A stretch of DNA of 64,000 bases from Crocosphaera chwakensis CCY0110 (GCF_000169335.1 NZ_AAXW01000005.1:124001-188000); one strand, 5' to 3'. Shown: positions 15,447-24,810, counted from the stretch's first letter. The notes: generated from the sequence alone by a model not told the origin. Translations and numbers: made by a program.

Positions 15447-17612
15447 TTAGTTGCTTTCAAGTTTATGTTGAACCAAGGGACGTAAACTATTTAAGCCAGC
15501 CACGATCGCAGTTCCATTATGAACCAGGGTGGCTAACAATGGGTTAAGGCCAACCGTTGTGGCTAACCCCAAGGCAGCTACATTCGGGGCTACAACCATT
15601 AAAGTATTTTGAGTAATTAATTGCTTGGTTTGTTGGGCAATGGAAATGGCCTCTAATAAGTCTTTTAAGTCGTTATTCATCAACACCACATCTGCAGTTT
15701 CCCTGGCAATATCGGAACCGTTTTCAAAGGAAATGGAGACATCTGCGTAAGCTAAGGCCACAGAATCGTTAAGTCCATCTCCCACAAAAGCGACGGTTTT
15801 ACCACCATGATGCAATTTTCGGACAATTTTCGCCTTATCTTCAGGAAATGCTTCGGCATGGACTTGAGAAGGGGGGATATTTAACTGTTTGGCTACCTCT
15901 GTCGCCCGTTTTTGGGTGTCTCCCGTCAGTAGATGCACTTCCATTCCGTAGTCTCGTTGTAAGGCATGGATCAATTTTGCACTTTGGGGACGCAGGGGAT
16001 CACTATAATAAATAATGCCCTGAAACACACCATCACAGGCTACATACACAGGGGATAACCCTGCCGTTTCTTGTTGCTTAACGATTTCAATAACTGTTAC
16101 TCCTTTACTACTTAATAACGTCTCACTCCCCACTAAAACCGTTTGTCCGTCGATTGTTGCTACCATTCCTAAGCCTACCTCATAGTCCCAAGATTGACGG
16201 GGTAAGATGTCTATATTCCTCTTGTTAGCATAATGGGCGATGGCTTCGGCGACGGGGTGAGTAATGCGTTGTTCGGCAGATGCAGCCAGTTGCAGGACTT
16301 TTTCTGGACCTAACCCTTGGGCAACGGTTTTTATGTGGACAACTTCAATGTTTCCTTGGGTTAAGGTTCCTGTTTTATCGAAGACAATAGTATCAATTTC
16401 TGATAATAGTTCTAGTGTGCGACCACTTCGGACTAAAATGCCATGACGAGTGGTATGATTTAAAGCGCCTAAAAAGGCAGTAGGCATGGAAACTCGAATA
16501 CCGGTAACAAAATCTAAAGTAAGAATAGAAGCCACTCGACTGGGATCTCTGGTTACTGTTAAAATAATGGCTGATAATAATAATGAAGGCATAATTAAGT
16601 GTTCAGCTAAGTTGGCTGCATAGTTTGCCATTCGGGTGTCATGAACGGGAGCTTTTTCTAATAATTTAAAGCTGGCTGCAGCACGGGTATTATGTCCAAT
16701 TTTTTCTGATTTAATGCGTATTTCTCCCGATCTCACTAAGGTTGAAGCATAAACATAAGTATTTTCTTCGGCTATAAGAGGCATTGATTCACCAGTTAAT
16801 TGTTGTTGATCAATGGTGGCATTTCCTTTAACCACAATGCCATCGACGGGTATTTTTTCCCCTGGATAGACAATGACAATTTCTTCTAGTTCTACTTTAT
16901 GACTTTCAACAGAAATAATGCTTTCGTTTCTTTCTACCCAAGCAAAGTTGCCGATTGTATCTAATAAATTGCTAGTTTTTACTTCAGTAGAGCGAGCAGT
17001 TTTTTCTCTAATAATATCTCCCAGTTCATGAAGGGTGATTACTAAAGAAGGAGTCACTATTTTACCTTGTAAACCACTAAAAACTAAAGCTAAGGTATCG
17101 ATACAATCAATATTAAGTTTGTGTTGATTAATGATACTATCATAAGCCCTTTGTACCACAGGAAAAGCAGCCCGAAGTAACATTAAAATAGCTATCAATC
17201 TTAAACCAGGTAGTTTTATCTTTAGGGAAGTTAAGGAGAAAAGTGTCGCTAAACCTGGATAGGTTAAGCTTGACCATTCCTCTAGCTTTTTACTGTTATT
17301 ATTATCTTCTTTTTGGTAAAAACTCTTGGCAGTTTCTGCGTGGTTAATACTCAAGAGAATCTGATGATTAATATTGAAGTTTTTATTTTTTTTATAATGA
17401 ATAATAACAGAAGCTGACCAACAATTTAAACGGACTTTTGTGATTCCCTCTACTGTGATCAAATGTTCCTTAAGAAGCATAGCAAAGGATTGATCGTAAC
17501 TGATACGATGCACGCGAATCCTTACCCTTCCAGGAACTTGATGAATTATCAAAGGTAGAAATTCGATTTTATTTCTCAACCTCGTATTTCCGAGGGATTT
17601 ACTCATTATCAT
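15447..17612 (-). CDS. P1B-type heavy-metal P-type ATPase with N-terminal HMA2 domain
   Basis: The 721-residue protein begins with an HMA2-like fold (HQVPGRVRIRVHRISYD, then NCWSASVIIHYKK, about residues 23-80) lacking the CxxC metal motif. The ATPase core has the actuator motif LTGESMPL, the phosphorylation site DKTGTLTQG, the nucleotide-domain HP in RITHPVAEAIAHYA, and VGDGLNDSVALAYADV. The membrane motif that is CPC or a Cys variant in most P1B pumps reads DFVTGIRVSMPTA here, with no cysteine, so metal specificity is unclear. Manganese or another hard metal is possible. An HMA2 protein lies upstream (28 bp) and a DUF5132 gene downstream (17 bp), all on one strand. Confidence 0.88.
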   Translation of the reverse strand: MIMSKSLGNTRLRNKIEFLPLIIHQVPGRVRIRVHRISYDQSFAMLLKEHLITVEGITKVRLNCWSASVIIHYKKNKNFNINHQILLSINHAETAKSFYQKEDNNNSKKLEEWSSLTYPGLATLFSLTSLKIKLPGLRLIAILMLLRAAFPVVQRAYDSIINQHKLNIDCIDTLALVFSGLQGKIVTPSLVITLHELGDIIREKTARSTEVKTSNLLDTIGNFAWVERNESIISVESHKVELEEIVIVYPGEKIPVDGIVVKGNATIDQQQLTGESMPLIAEENTYVYASTLVRSGEIRIKSEKIGHNTRAAASFKLLEKAPVHDTRMANYAANLAEHLIMPSLLLSAIILTVTRDPSRVASILTLDFVTGIRVSMPTAFLGALNHTTRHGILVRSGRTLELLSEIDTIVFDKTGTLTQGNIEVVHIKTVAQGLGPEKVLQLAASAEQRITHPVAEAIAHYANKRNIDILPRQSWDYEVGLGMVATIDGQTVLVGSETLLSSKGVTVIEIVKQQETAGLSPVYVACDGVFQGIIYYSDPLRPQSAKLIHALQRDYGMEVHLLTGDTQKRATEVAKQLNIPPSQVHAEAFPEDKAKIVRKLHHGGKTVAFVGDGLNDSVALAYADVSISFENGSDIARETADVVLMNNDLKDLLEAISIAQQTKQLITQNTLMVVAPNVAALGLATTVGLNPLLATLVHNGTAIVAGLNSLRPLVQHKLESN

Positions 17613-17640
17613 TTTATTCTTTTAATGATTGATAATCATT

Positions 17641-18219
17641 CTAAATCATGCTGGTACCAGTTTCAGTTTGTTTAGCTTGATTCAAAATACTAAGTAATCG
17701 TAAACCAAGCTCCATATCAGATACACCTTGACCATCATAATTGATGATAACCGATGCAGCAGAACGATTTACACGAACTTTAATAACAGAATCATCGTCA
17801 TTTAATAATTGTTGGAGTCGTCTGGCAAAGTCTGCATCTTCTCCAAGTTGAGGAACTTTAATACGAATTCTTCCAGGAACAGAATGAACGATTTGATATT
17901 CACTTTCAGATTCATCAGTTGAGTTCATTCTACCGTTTGTTACTTCGGTTCTTTGTGTTGTTAAGTTTTGACTTTTAATAGTCGTAAAAACGTGTCGACA
18001 TAAACTTGCAACCGCTAAATTTACCAGTAACGCATTAGCTCCACGGAGTTGAAATCGACTGGTAACAAAGACACCAATCAGAACAGGAACAATCATCTCA
18101 ATTTCGTTATGTTGTCTTAAATAATTAAGTAATTGTTCCTCGGTTGCTCCAATTTGTTCACCGATGGTTTGATTATGGTCTTGTTCGTTAGTTACTGCAC
18201 CTAAAGCATTATCTATCAT
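17641..18219 (-). CDS. HMA2 domain-containing membrane-associated protein
   Basis: The protein is 192 residues from the ATG at 18219. I prefer this start because GATAGGAGAAACGCTC supplies a ribosome-binding site just upstream; a TTG 18 bp further upstream would be inside it. Residues about 40-75 are hydrophobic (MIVPVLIGVFVTSRF, then ANALLVNLAVASL). The C-terminal part is an HMA2 domain: HSVPGRIRIKVPQL, a helix, then VIKVRVNRSAASVIINYD. This matches the N-terminal domain of the adjacent ATPase, again with no CxxC. It is probably an accessory factor of that pump. Confidence 0.75.
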   Translation of the reverse strand: MIDNALGAVTNEQDHNQTIGEQIGATEEQLLNYLRQHNEIEMIVPVLIGVFVTSRFQLRGANALLVNLAVASLCRHVFTTIKSQNLTTQRTEVTNGRMNSTDESESEYQIVHSVPGRIRIKVPQLGEDADFARRLQQLLNDDDSVIKVRVNRSAASVIINYDGQGVSDMELGLRLLSILNQAKQTETGTSMI

Positions 18220-18239
18220 GAGCGTTTCTCCTATCAATT

Positions 18240-18817
18240 CACTGAATCATAACCGTTATTAGTTGAGATAATCTAATCTTTGCTCTATCCTTATTCTTAA
18301 AGCAATAAACAATAGGGCTTTCTACTCTAATGATAAAGGATTATTTAACCCACTTTATTCCTTATGCTTGCTCTTCACTGATATCACTCCTGAAAAAGTC
18401 TTGATTTTACTGGTTTTCACTTCTCTACTGATCATAAACAGTTGAGAAAATCTTGTCTTTACTCCTTGCTATTAACTGAGAAGTTAATAAAAATTCTTCT
18501 CAATAGTATTTTACAACGACTGTTAAGAATCGAGAAGAGATGAAGCCTATTCTTTACCATCTCTTAACTTTATGTTGATACTACACCACTGTTAAGCTCA
18601 TAATCTGAGTATTATCAACGTGAAATCAGTATAAATTCTAGTTTTATCCATACCCCACCCCCTACATCCTATTTTCTTTCATATTAGTTTCCATAAGTTA
18701 TTCAAGCAATTATTTCTTAAAATTTTGTTAGTAAATATGGGTCAACTCTGAAAGCTGCATTAGAGTGAACAGAACTAAGAAGAATTCGGTAAAAAATCGT
18801 TACTTTTTATACCAAAA
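18240..18817. other. intergenic region without a recognised gene
   Basis: This 578-bp AT-rich gap separates divergent genes (HMA2 protein and DUF1400 protein). I see no reading frame of note, no RNA gene and no clear hairpin; it presumably holds two divergent promoters. Confidence 0.5.
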
Positions 18818-19318
18818 ATGAAGCGTTTAACTCATATTTGCTTAGGGATTTCTTTATTTTTAATTCCCTTAATTCCACGATCCGTTTTAAGTGCAGAAAC
18901 TCTCTATTTTATTTATGGACCGTTAAAATTACCTTTATCGGTTGATTCTCTAGAAATTTATGCAGAGGAAGGCAGAATTACCAAAGAATTTGCTTTTTTT
19001 GCCAGTCAGTTTGACGAACAAAGCTTATTAGAATTACGAGAGACTTTACAAAAACGCCATACAATAGACGGGGTAAGATTTTCTCGGTTATTACGAACTC
19101 CATTGATGGAAGACTTATTAAAAAGTATGGGAGAAATCTTTAGTACCCATCCCCAGTCTAATGGGTTTTATGCCATTCGTGGGGCTTTAATTTCAGCAGC
19201 GATTCATCAAGAAGAAGAAGGATGGACTGCTATTGATATTATGCGACATTTTCCCACGGAAGGCATTTCAATTGATACCAAACTTGCCACAACAATGTTA
19301 AAAGATAGTAATTTTTAA
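18818..19318 (+). CDS. stand-alone DUF1400 domain protein with signal peptide
   Basis: The 166-residue product starts with a signal peptide (residues 1-25, core CLGISLFLIPLIP, cleavage near VLSAE). The rest is one DUF1400 domain: AETLYFIYGPLKLPLSV, LEIYAEEGRITKEFAFF, FSRLLRTPLMEDLLKSMG and NGFYAIRGALISAA. In cyanobacteria DUF1400 is normally the N-terminal module of periplasmic alpha/beta hydrolases. Here no hydrolase follows; the next gene, 11 bp away, encodes a carotenoid oxygenase. The two probably form an operon, both exported. Confidence 0.8.
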   Translation: MKRLTHICLGISLFLIPLIPRSVLSAETLYFIYGPLKLPLSVDSLEIYAEEGRITKEFAFFASQFDEQSLLELRETLQKRHTIDGVRFSRLLRTPLMEDLLKSMGEIFSTHPQSNGFYAIRGALISAAIHQEEEGWTAIDIMRHFPTEGISIDTKLATTMLKDSNF

Positions 19319-19329
19319 AAGCATTTATT

Positions 19330-20787
19330 ATGAAAAGAAGACAATTTTTAATTCAATCTTCCCTCGCAGCCATGACTGCGATCGCTTATCATCAATTACC
19401 CAGTCAATCTAGTCCTATTTATAAACAACACACATCCTATAAAAGTTGGAAAAGTGATCATATTTTTTTGCGAGGAATCAATGCACCTGTCTTTGAAGAA
19501 GTTGATATTAAAAATTTAAAAGTATCGGGTGATATTCCCAAGGAATTAAAGGGAATGTATGTCAGAAATGGTCCGAACCCTATGTTTAAACCAGAATCCT
19601 ATAGTTATCCTATTGAGGGAGATGGGATGTTACACGGGATTTATTTTAATAACGGAGAAGTTAGTTATAAAAATCGTTGGATTCAAACTCGTGGACTCAC
19701 TTATGAAATGTTTGAAGGAAAACAATTAAACGAATTAAAGTTTAAAAATTATGCTAATACTAATATTATTGCTCACGGAGATAAGCTATTAGCCTTGTAT
19801 GAAACTGGTTTACCTTATGAAGTTAATAAAGATTTAGAAACCATAGGAGAATGGGATTTTAATCATCAATTAGAACAAGCCATGACGGCACATCCTAAAA
19901 TCGATCCTCATACGGGAGAGTTGCATTTTTATCGGTATTCTTTCTTCAATACCCCTTATTTACATTATTATGTTGCCGATAGTAATAATAAGATTGTTCG
20001 AGAAATGCCTATTGAGATTCCTCAACCAACGATGATTCATGATATGGCAATGACTGAAAATTACGTCATCTTTTTTAACTGTCCTTTAGTGTTTAATATG
20101 ACAGAGGCAAAAAACAATAATATTCCTTTTGTTTGGCAAGAAGAAGAAGGGAGTACCATTATTTTAGTAGATCGCCATAATATTGATAAACAACCTATTT
20201 ATTTAAAAACCGAGGCTTTTTGGACTTGGCATTTTATGAATAGTTTTGAAACGGATCATCAATTATTGATAGATTTTGTAGCTTACCCTAAAATACAATC
20301 AGAAAATGACTGGGAAACCATGTTAACTCATAAGTCTAATTTACGACGAGTAACCATTGATTTAGAGACACATAACATGGACTTTCAAGATTTAGATGAT
20401 CGTTTTGTAGAATTACCTATTATTAATCAAAATTATGCAGCAAGAGCATATCAATTTGGGTATGCTTCCTACTACGATACAAAATTGTCGTCTCAGAAAA
20501 AAATTCCCAATCTATCGCCATCTTTAGTTCAGTATGATGTCGTTAATCAAAGCCATAAAGTCCATCATTATAAACCTGGATGTTATGGCGGTGAAGCTGC
20601 GTTTATTCCCAGTTCTCATGGTCAATCTGAATTAGATGGCTATGTGGTTACTTTCGTCTATAATGAGAATACGAATACCAGTGATTTTGTGATCATTGAT
20701 CCGAAAAACTTTGAAGCTGAGCCCATCGCAACCATTCATTTACCGGTTCGTGTTCCTGGTGGTTTTCATGGTAATTGGATCGCATGA
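19330..20787 (+). CDS. carotenoid oxygenase (CCD/RPE65 family) with Tat-like signal
   Basis: The 485-residue protein cleaves carotenoids or related polyenes using a four-histidine Fe(II) centre. The four histidines are visible: His188 (TAHPKIDP), His237 (MIHDMAMT), His301 (WTWHFMNSF) and His480 (GGFHGNW at the extreme C-terminus). Other family signs are MYVRNGPNPMF and EGDGMLHGIYF. The N-terminus KRRQFLIQSSLAAMTA resembles a twin-arginine signal, though the second-position context is not canonical. Cleavage position and substrate cannot be inferred. The 11-bp gap to the DUF1400 gene suggests cotranscription. Confidence 0.92.
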   Translation: MKRRQFLIQSSLAAMTAIAYHQLPSQSSPIYKQHTSYKSWKSDHIFLRGINAPVFEEVDIKNLKVSGDIPKELKGMYVRNGPNPMFKPESYSYPIEGDGMLHGIYFNNGEVSYKNRWIQTRGLTYEMFEGKQLNELKFKNYANTNIIAHGDKLLALYETGLPYEVNKDLETIGEWDFNHQLEQAMTAHPKIDPHTGELHFYRYSFFNTPYLHYYVADSNNKIVREMPIEIPQPTMIHDMAMTENYVIFFNCPLVFNMTEAKNNNIPFVWQEEEGSTIILVDRHNIDKQPIYLKTEAFWTWHFMNSFETDHQLLIDFVAYPKIQSENDWETMLTHKSNLRRVTIDLETHNMDFQDLDDRFVELPIINQNYAARAYQFGYASYYDTKLSSQKKIPNLSPSLVQYDVVNQSHKVHHYKPGCYGGEAAFIPSSHGQSELDGYVVTFVYNENTNTSDFVIIDPKNFEAEPIATIHLPVRVPGGFHGNWIA

Positions 20788-20790
20788 TAA

Positions 20791-21765
20791 TTATTCGTTA
20801 TTAATTAATAGCTTCTCTAACCCTTGAAACGTTATGCCATAGGTAACAGTGGGTTGTTCATAACCCTTAAGATTAACAGTGTACTGAGAAAATAACGTAT
20901 CAATGTCTTTCAACTCTACTGAATAGAGATAGGTTTCTTCTCCAATGGCAACATCTAACCCTAACTCCTTCGTCGCTGACTCTAAGCGAAAGGCTGCATT
21001 AACCGTGTCTCCAATAGCAGTATAATCAGGATGGTCTCCACTGCCTGTGTTACCAACCATTGAATAACCAGTATTAATACCAGCACCAATCTTTAATTCA
21101 AAGGGAACCGGATATTCTTGACTTAGCTGTTTAGTCATTTGATTAAGATCACGAACCGCTTGAAATATTTTCATCACATCAGCTTTGGTGACTTCATTTT
21201 CTCCATGAAACCAAATGGCCATCACCGCATCACCAATATATTTGTCTACCCAACTCCCTGCGTTACGAATGATTTCCCCTGCTTGGCGAAACCAGTTACC
21301 AATTAAAGAAGATAGTATTTCTTCGTCTAATTGTCGTGTTAAGGCCGTAAAGTTCCTCATATCCACAACTATCACAGAGGTCAAGCGACGTTCATGCAAA
21401 ACCATCGTATCGTGGTCAGCAAACTCTGGAGGCGTGATATCATTATGGTGACGGGTAGGCCCGTAAAAACCCACATCAGTCTTGCCAAAAGTCACTTTAT
21501 CTCCACTTTTCAGGGTAACAGGAATACTCACGCGACGCTCATTAACAAAGGTTCCGTTACGACTCCCTAGATCAATTAATAAAAACTCTCCTGTTTCAGT
21601 GGATTGCAAAATAGCGTGATTACGAGAAATACAATGATCTCCGATGGCAAAATCGTTGTCTATTCCTCGTCCAATCGTCCAATAACTCTTGCCCACTAAA
21701 GGAAAGTGGCGTTTACCTTTAGCAGTATCTAGCAACAGATGGGGAGTCTTGGCGAGATTATCCAC
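20791..21765 (-). CDS. FHA domain-containing class III adenylate cyclase
   Basis: The protein has an N-terminal FHA domain (phosphothreonine recognition: WTIGRGIDNDFAI, ISRNHAILQ, LIDLGSRNGTFVNERRV). The cyclase domain shows both metal-binding aspartates (VVDMRNFTAL and YIGDAVMAIW), the adenine-selecting pair (Lys in DKYIGD, Thr in DYTAIGDTVN) and the transition-state Asn/Arg in NAAFRLE. It therefore should make cAMP. The start is uncertain: GTG 21765 gives MDNLAKTPHLLLDT directly before the FHA fold, while a TTG at 21810 would add 15 residues. Soluble; probably links Ser/Thr kinase signals to cAMP. Confidence 0.9.
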   Translation of the reverse strand: MDNLAKTPHLLLDTAKGKRHFPLVGKSYWTIGRGIDNDFAIGDHCISRNHAILQSTETGEFLLIDLGSRNGTFVNERRVSIPVTLKSGDKVTFGKTDVGFYGPTRHHNDITPPEFADHDTMVLHERRLTSVIVVDMRNFTALTRQLDEEILSSLIGNWFRQAGEIIRNAGSWVDKYIGDAVMAIWFHGENEVTKADVMKIFQAVRDLNQMTKQLSQEYPVPFELKIGAGINTGYSMVGNTGSGDHPDYTAIGDTVNAAFRLESATKELGLDVAIGEETYLYSVELKDIDTLFSQYTVNLKGYEQPTVTYGITFQGLEKLLINNE

Positions 21766-21831
21766 AGATGTTTGACAGGGTGGCAATACGAGAACAATTA
21801 ATAAGGACAAAGCCTATTACATTGTACCGAG

Positions 21832-22554
21832 TTACGCAAAAGAAGCAGCAACCCAAAATAAACTATCTACTAAGATTGTACTTAATACTGCACCCGCTAA
21901 AGCCCACCAATGGTGATCTGATTTTTGCATTGCCCATAAACCTATTCCTAAGAGTCCATTGGCCAAGACTATAGCCCAACTGGTTCCCCAAGGGGTTTGC
22001 ACTTGTTCTAAGGCAGATTGGAAAATTGGGGTAGCTAAGCTAGGATCAACTTGCATCAGTTGTCGCCAATGGGGAATCAGTCCCGTAACATAAAAATACG
22101 CATCGGTAATAGCTGTCCCTAACAGTGAACCCACATAAAAGAAATTACCCACTTGTCCCCATCTTCGCCAAAGACACCACAAAGCAACGGGAACACCGAT
22201 AGATTCAACAGGAAGATGGATTAGGGGTTCCCAACGAAACCAACCCCAATAGATTGCACCAGCTAACCAACTCCAACTAAACCCAAATAATAAATCTCCC
22301 CATAAATGAGTTTTAGGTTGCTTCATAAGGTAAAACGCTAACCATAACCATCCCCCTGTCATTATCACGCTAATTTCAGGGCAGAAACGCACCAGGGGGG
22401 CTTCTATAAACACGGGAACAGACACCAAAAAGCCCGCGGCCAAGAATGTCAGCCAATTTTTGACCATTGGGCGACTGAAAAACGGTTGACCCGCAGATGA
22501 GTGATCTGAAGGTGTTAAAGAATGAGTGGTCACGGTGGATGGGGTAAAAATCAA
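21832..22554 (-). CDS. DUF3120 family integral membrane protein
   Basis: The protein of up to 240 residues has about six hydrophobic segments. Family features are FLVSVPVFIEAPLVRFCPE, GDLLFGFSWSWLAGAIYWGWFR and GTAITDAYFYVTGLIPHWR, which match DUF3120 of cyanobacteria. No function is known. Only a TTG (22554) or a GTG seven codons later precedes the conserved region, so the start is not settled. It lies upstream of the FHA-cyclase gene on the same strand. Confidence 0.85.
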   Translation of the reverse strand: MIFTPSTVTTHSLTPSDHSSAGQPFFSRPMVKNWLTFLAAGFLVSVPVFIEAPLVRFCPEISVIMTGGWLWLAFYLMKQPKTHLWGDLLFGFSWSWLAGAIYWGWFRWEPLIHLPVESIGVPVALWCLWRRWGQVGNFFYVGSLLGTAITDAYFYVTGLIPHWRQLMQVDPSLATPIFQSALEQVQTPWGTSWAIVLANGLLGIGLWAMQKSDHHWWALAGAVLSTILVDSLFWVAASFA

Positions 22555-22626
22555 CGTTTGTTAACCTTTATATATATTATGAGTTTTTCTTTACTTTACT
22601 TAACTTATCGTAAAACTTCTTCTTAG

Positions 22627-22650
22627 GGTATATCCCCTAGGGGGGCATAC
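22627..22650. promoter_or_regulatory. GC-rich imperfect palindrome in an AT-rich gap
   Basis: GGTATATCCCCTAGGGGGGCATAC can fold with outer GTAT/ATAC and inner CCCC/GGGG arms. It lies about 75 bp upstream of the DUF3120 start in an otherwise featureless divergent gap (22555-22837). It could be an operator or a terminator; I cannot decide. Confidence 0.3.
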
Positions 22651-22837
22651 GATTTTATAGTAACGAAATTCTCTAGATCCGTCAATGCGTAGGGGTTGAA
22701 CCGTGTTATGACTCTATTACAGTGTCATACCCTTAGCACACCGTTAAGCTCTGACAAAAATTTATAAGGTTAGAATATTATTAAGTTTCGGAGCATACTT
22801 ATTTTAAATACAAAAATTATGAAATAAAAATAATAAT

Positions 22838-23428
22838 ATGACCACACAATTAAATTTAGAAACTAACTCGACAGGTGAACAAATTATTGTTTTTCCAGGG
22901 TGCTATAATTGGCAACAATTTAAAACAATACAATCTATTATTAATGAACAATCAACAGCGAAAATAAGTTATTTAGATGGACAAATTGACCTGATGACAA
23001 CAGGAGAAGAATATGAAAGAATTAAAACCATCCTAGGATTTTTAATTGAACTCTATTTATGTGAAAAAGATATTGACTATCTTCCTGTCGGGAGTGCAAC
23101 TCGTGAAGCAGAAATAAAAGGAGCATCTTTTCAACCTCATGAATCTTATTATCTTGATAAGACAAGAGAAAATCCTGATTTAGCGATAGAAGTTATATTT
23201 ACCAGTGGAGGAATTAATAAGTTAGAAAAATATAAACGCTTTGAGGTTACTGAAGTTTGGTTTTGGCAAAATAATCAGTTATCAATTTACTATTTACATC
23301 ATGGAGAATATGAGCAGGTTAATAATAGTGTTTTATTACCTGAATTAGATATTGATTTATTGATAAAATGTGTTAATTTACCTTCTAGACCACAAGCTAA
23401 AAAGATGTTTATGGAAGGGATAGAATAA
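22838..23428 (+). CDS. Uma2 family endonuclease (DUF820)
   Basis: The 196-residue protein has the full Uma2 fold: WQQFKTIQ near the start, RISYLDG-like KISYLDGQIDLMT (about residues 47-59), then the core P-D-L-A-I-E-V motif (NPDLAIEVIFTSGG, about 110-123). KLEKYKRFEVTEVWFW follows, which supplies the E-x-K arrangement of PD-(D/E)XK nucleases. These are abundant and mobile in cyanobacteria, with unproven roles. It sits in a small accessory patch beside a nuclease remnant and an AbiJ-like gene. Confidence 0.88.
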   Translation: MTTQLNLETNSTGEQIIVFPGCYNWQQFKTIQSIINEQSTAKISYLDGQIDLMTTGEEYERIKTILGFLIELYLCEKDIDYLPVGSATREAEIKGASFQPHESYYLDKTRENPDLAIEVIFTSGGINKLEKYKRFEVTEVWFWQNNQLSIYYLHHGEYEQVNNSVLLPELDIDLLIKCVNLPSRPQAKKMFMEGIE

Positions 23429-23439
23429 TTTTAAACTAT

Positions 23440-23673
23440 TTAAGATGAAACTAACTTTCTGATTAATTCTACATCCAATTGTAATAAACTAGCTGTTTTT
23501 TCAATAGTAAACCCTTGTTTAATTAAAGTAGGAACTAACTCTAATTTTGCCTCAAGTTTACCTTCCATTTTACCTTCATCATGGGCTTCTTGATAAAAGC
23601 GTGTTTGTTTTAAATCATTTAATCCTAACATTTCGTCGATTTCCTCCCGACTTTTTTCTAGGTATAATTCAAT
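23440..23673 (-). pseudogene. remnant of an Rpn/PD-(D/E)XK family nuclease-transposase
   Basis: Only the C-terminus survives. In frame it reads ELYLEKSREEIDEMLGLND, continues LKQTRFYQEAHDEGK, then a K-L-E-A-K-L-E-L charged helix, ending LIRKLVSS. The pattern S-R-E-E-I-x-x-M-L-G-L followed by a Y-Q-E-A-x-x-E-G-x helix is typical of the tail of cyanobacterial Rpn-like putative transposases. An in-frame TAG at 23674-23676 ends the open frame upstream, and nothing similar to the nuclease core precedes it. A 63-residue reading frame from ATG 23631 exists but is unlikely to be functional. Confidence 0.65.
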
Positions 23674-23736
23674 CTAATAAAGATTTCTAAGTTAGAAACT
23701 TGTTGATACAAGCATTAATATAGATTTTTATATAAT

Positions 23737-24765
23737 TTAAAAGTCAAGGTTTAATTCATAAAAATCAAGCATTTTTTGAAAAAAATCTAAAATTATATTT
23801 TCATAATTGTTTTGCATTATTTCATAGCCTCCAAATCGATAAACTTCATAGCCTAGGAATTTTAATCGTCTATCTTCCATTATCATTTCTGAGTAACGCT
23901 TAGTATCTGCTAACCCTTTATCATCTGAATAATGCTGTTTACCATCAATTTCAATAACAATTCTTTTTGATTTTGGCAATAATAACAAAAAATCCATACG
24001 CTGTCTTTTCAGTCTTTGTTTTTTATTCATTCGTTTTAACTCTTTGATAGTATAAGGATCATAATGTAAATAGACTTGTGGTAACAAGGCTGGAGAATTG
24101 TTACCTAAACGAGTACATACTTTAGTGTAATATGTATCAAATAATCTTATCTCAGCTTCATTATCTTTAAATGATTCTTTAAGCCTTTTGTAAAGGTGAT
24201 CTCCCGCTTCTGAATTTGACCAACTGATAATCTTTTGATCTTTTTTCCACCATTCAATTAATTCTATCCATAAAAGTCCATGAGAATGAATAGGTTGATC
24301 ATATACCAAACAGTATTCTTGATTTTTGATCATCTCAATATCATTATTAAGGGAGTCTGAAAAAATAATTTCTGGTTTTAAATAATTAGAAGCAAAAATA
24401 ATATTTTTAACATCTGTGTGACTACTTTTATTAGTTAAATATATTGTATATCCATTACTATCAACTTCTAATCCGCATTTATTACATAAAGCACGTAAAT
24501 AATCTTTTGTTTCATTAGATACATTATAACTGCTAGTTCTTAAAACATATTCTATAACTTTCAAAAATTTTTCAATATCGTCTTGTTTATTCCAATCAAT
24601 TTTATTGTAATAACCGTCTACTTGATCTCGACGAGTGATACATTGAGGGTCTAATTTTTTAAATCCAGCCTCAGTAAACCATTCATCGATTTGCTTAATA
24701 TAATAAAATACACAAAATTCTCTAAATTCAATTTTGAAATTTTCCAAATAAGGATTAAAATTCAT
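23737..24765 (-). CDS. AbiJ-NTD-like protein with C-terminal PD-(D/E)XK nuclease domain
   Basis: The 342-residue protein is probably an antiphage or conflict nuclease. The N-terminal 60 residues (IDEWFTEAGFKKLDP, then RRDQVDGYYNKIDWNKQDDIEKFLKVIE) resemble the AbiJ N-terminal domains of abortive-infection proteins. Residues about 90-230 are a middle region I do not recognise. The C-terminus has RMDFLLLLPKSKRIVIEIDG, continuing KQHY, then RRLKFLGYEVYRFGGYEI: a D-x(14)-E-x-D-G-x-x-H arrangement as in Vsr/DUF559-type nucleases. It is monocistronic, very AT-rich, and next to Uma2 and a nuclease remnant. Confidence 0.65.
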   Translation of the reverse strand: MNFNPYLENFKIEFREFCVFYYIKQIDEWFTEAGFKKLDPQCITRRDQVDGYYNKIDWNKQDDIEKFLKVIEYVLRTSSYNVSNETKDYLRALCNKCGLEVDSNGYTIYLTNKSSHTDVKNIIFASNYLKPEIIFSDSLNNDIEMIKNQEYCLVYDQPIHSHGLLWIELIEWWKKDQKIISWSNSEAGDHLYKRLKESFKDNEAEIRLFDTYYTKVCTRLGNNSPALLPQVYLHYDPYTIKELKRMNKKQRLKRQRMDFLLLLPKSKRIVIEIDGKQHYSDDKGLADTKRYSEMIMEDRRLKFLGYEVYRFGGYEIMQNNYENIILDFFQKMLDFYELNLDF

Positions 24766-24810
24766 CAGTTTTCTAATTCATAAAATGACTCAGCATGATC
24801 AATATTATAT

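Noticed and set aside
22660..22790. tRNA-like GGTTCAACCCC on the minus strand
   Set aside because: The flanking bases do not form a T-arm or an acceptor stem, and no anticodon arm is present.
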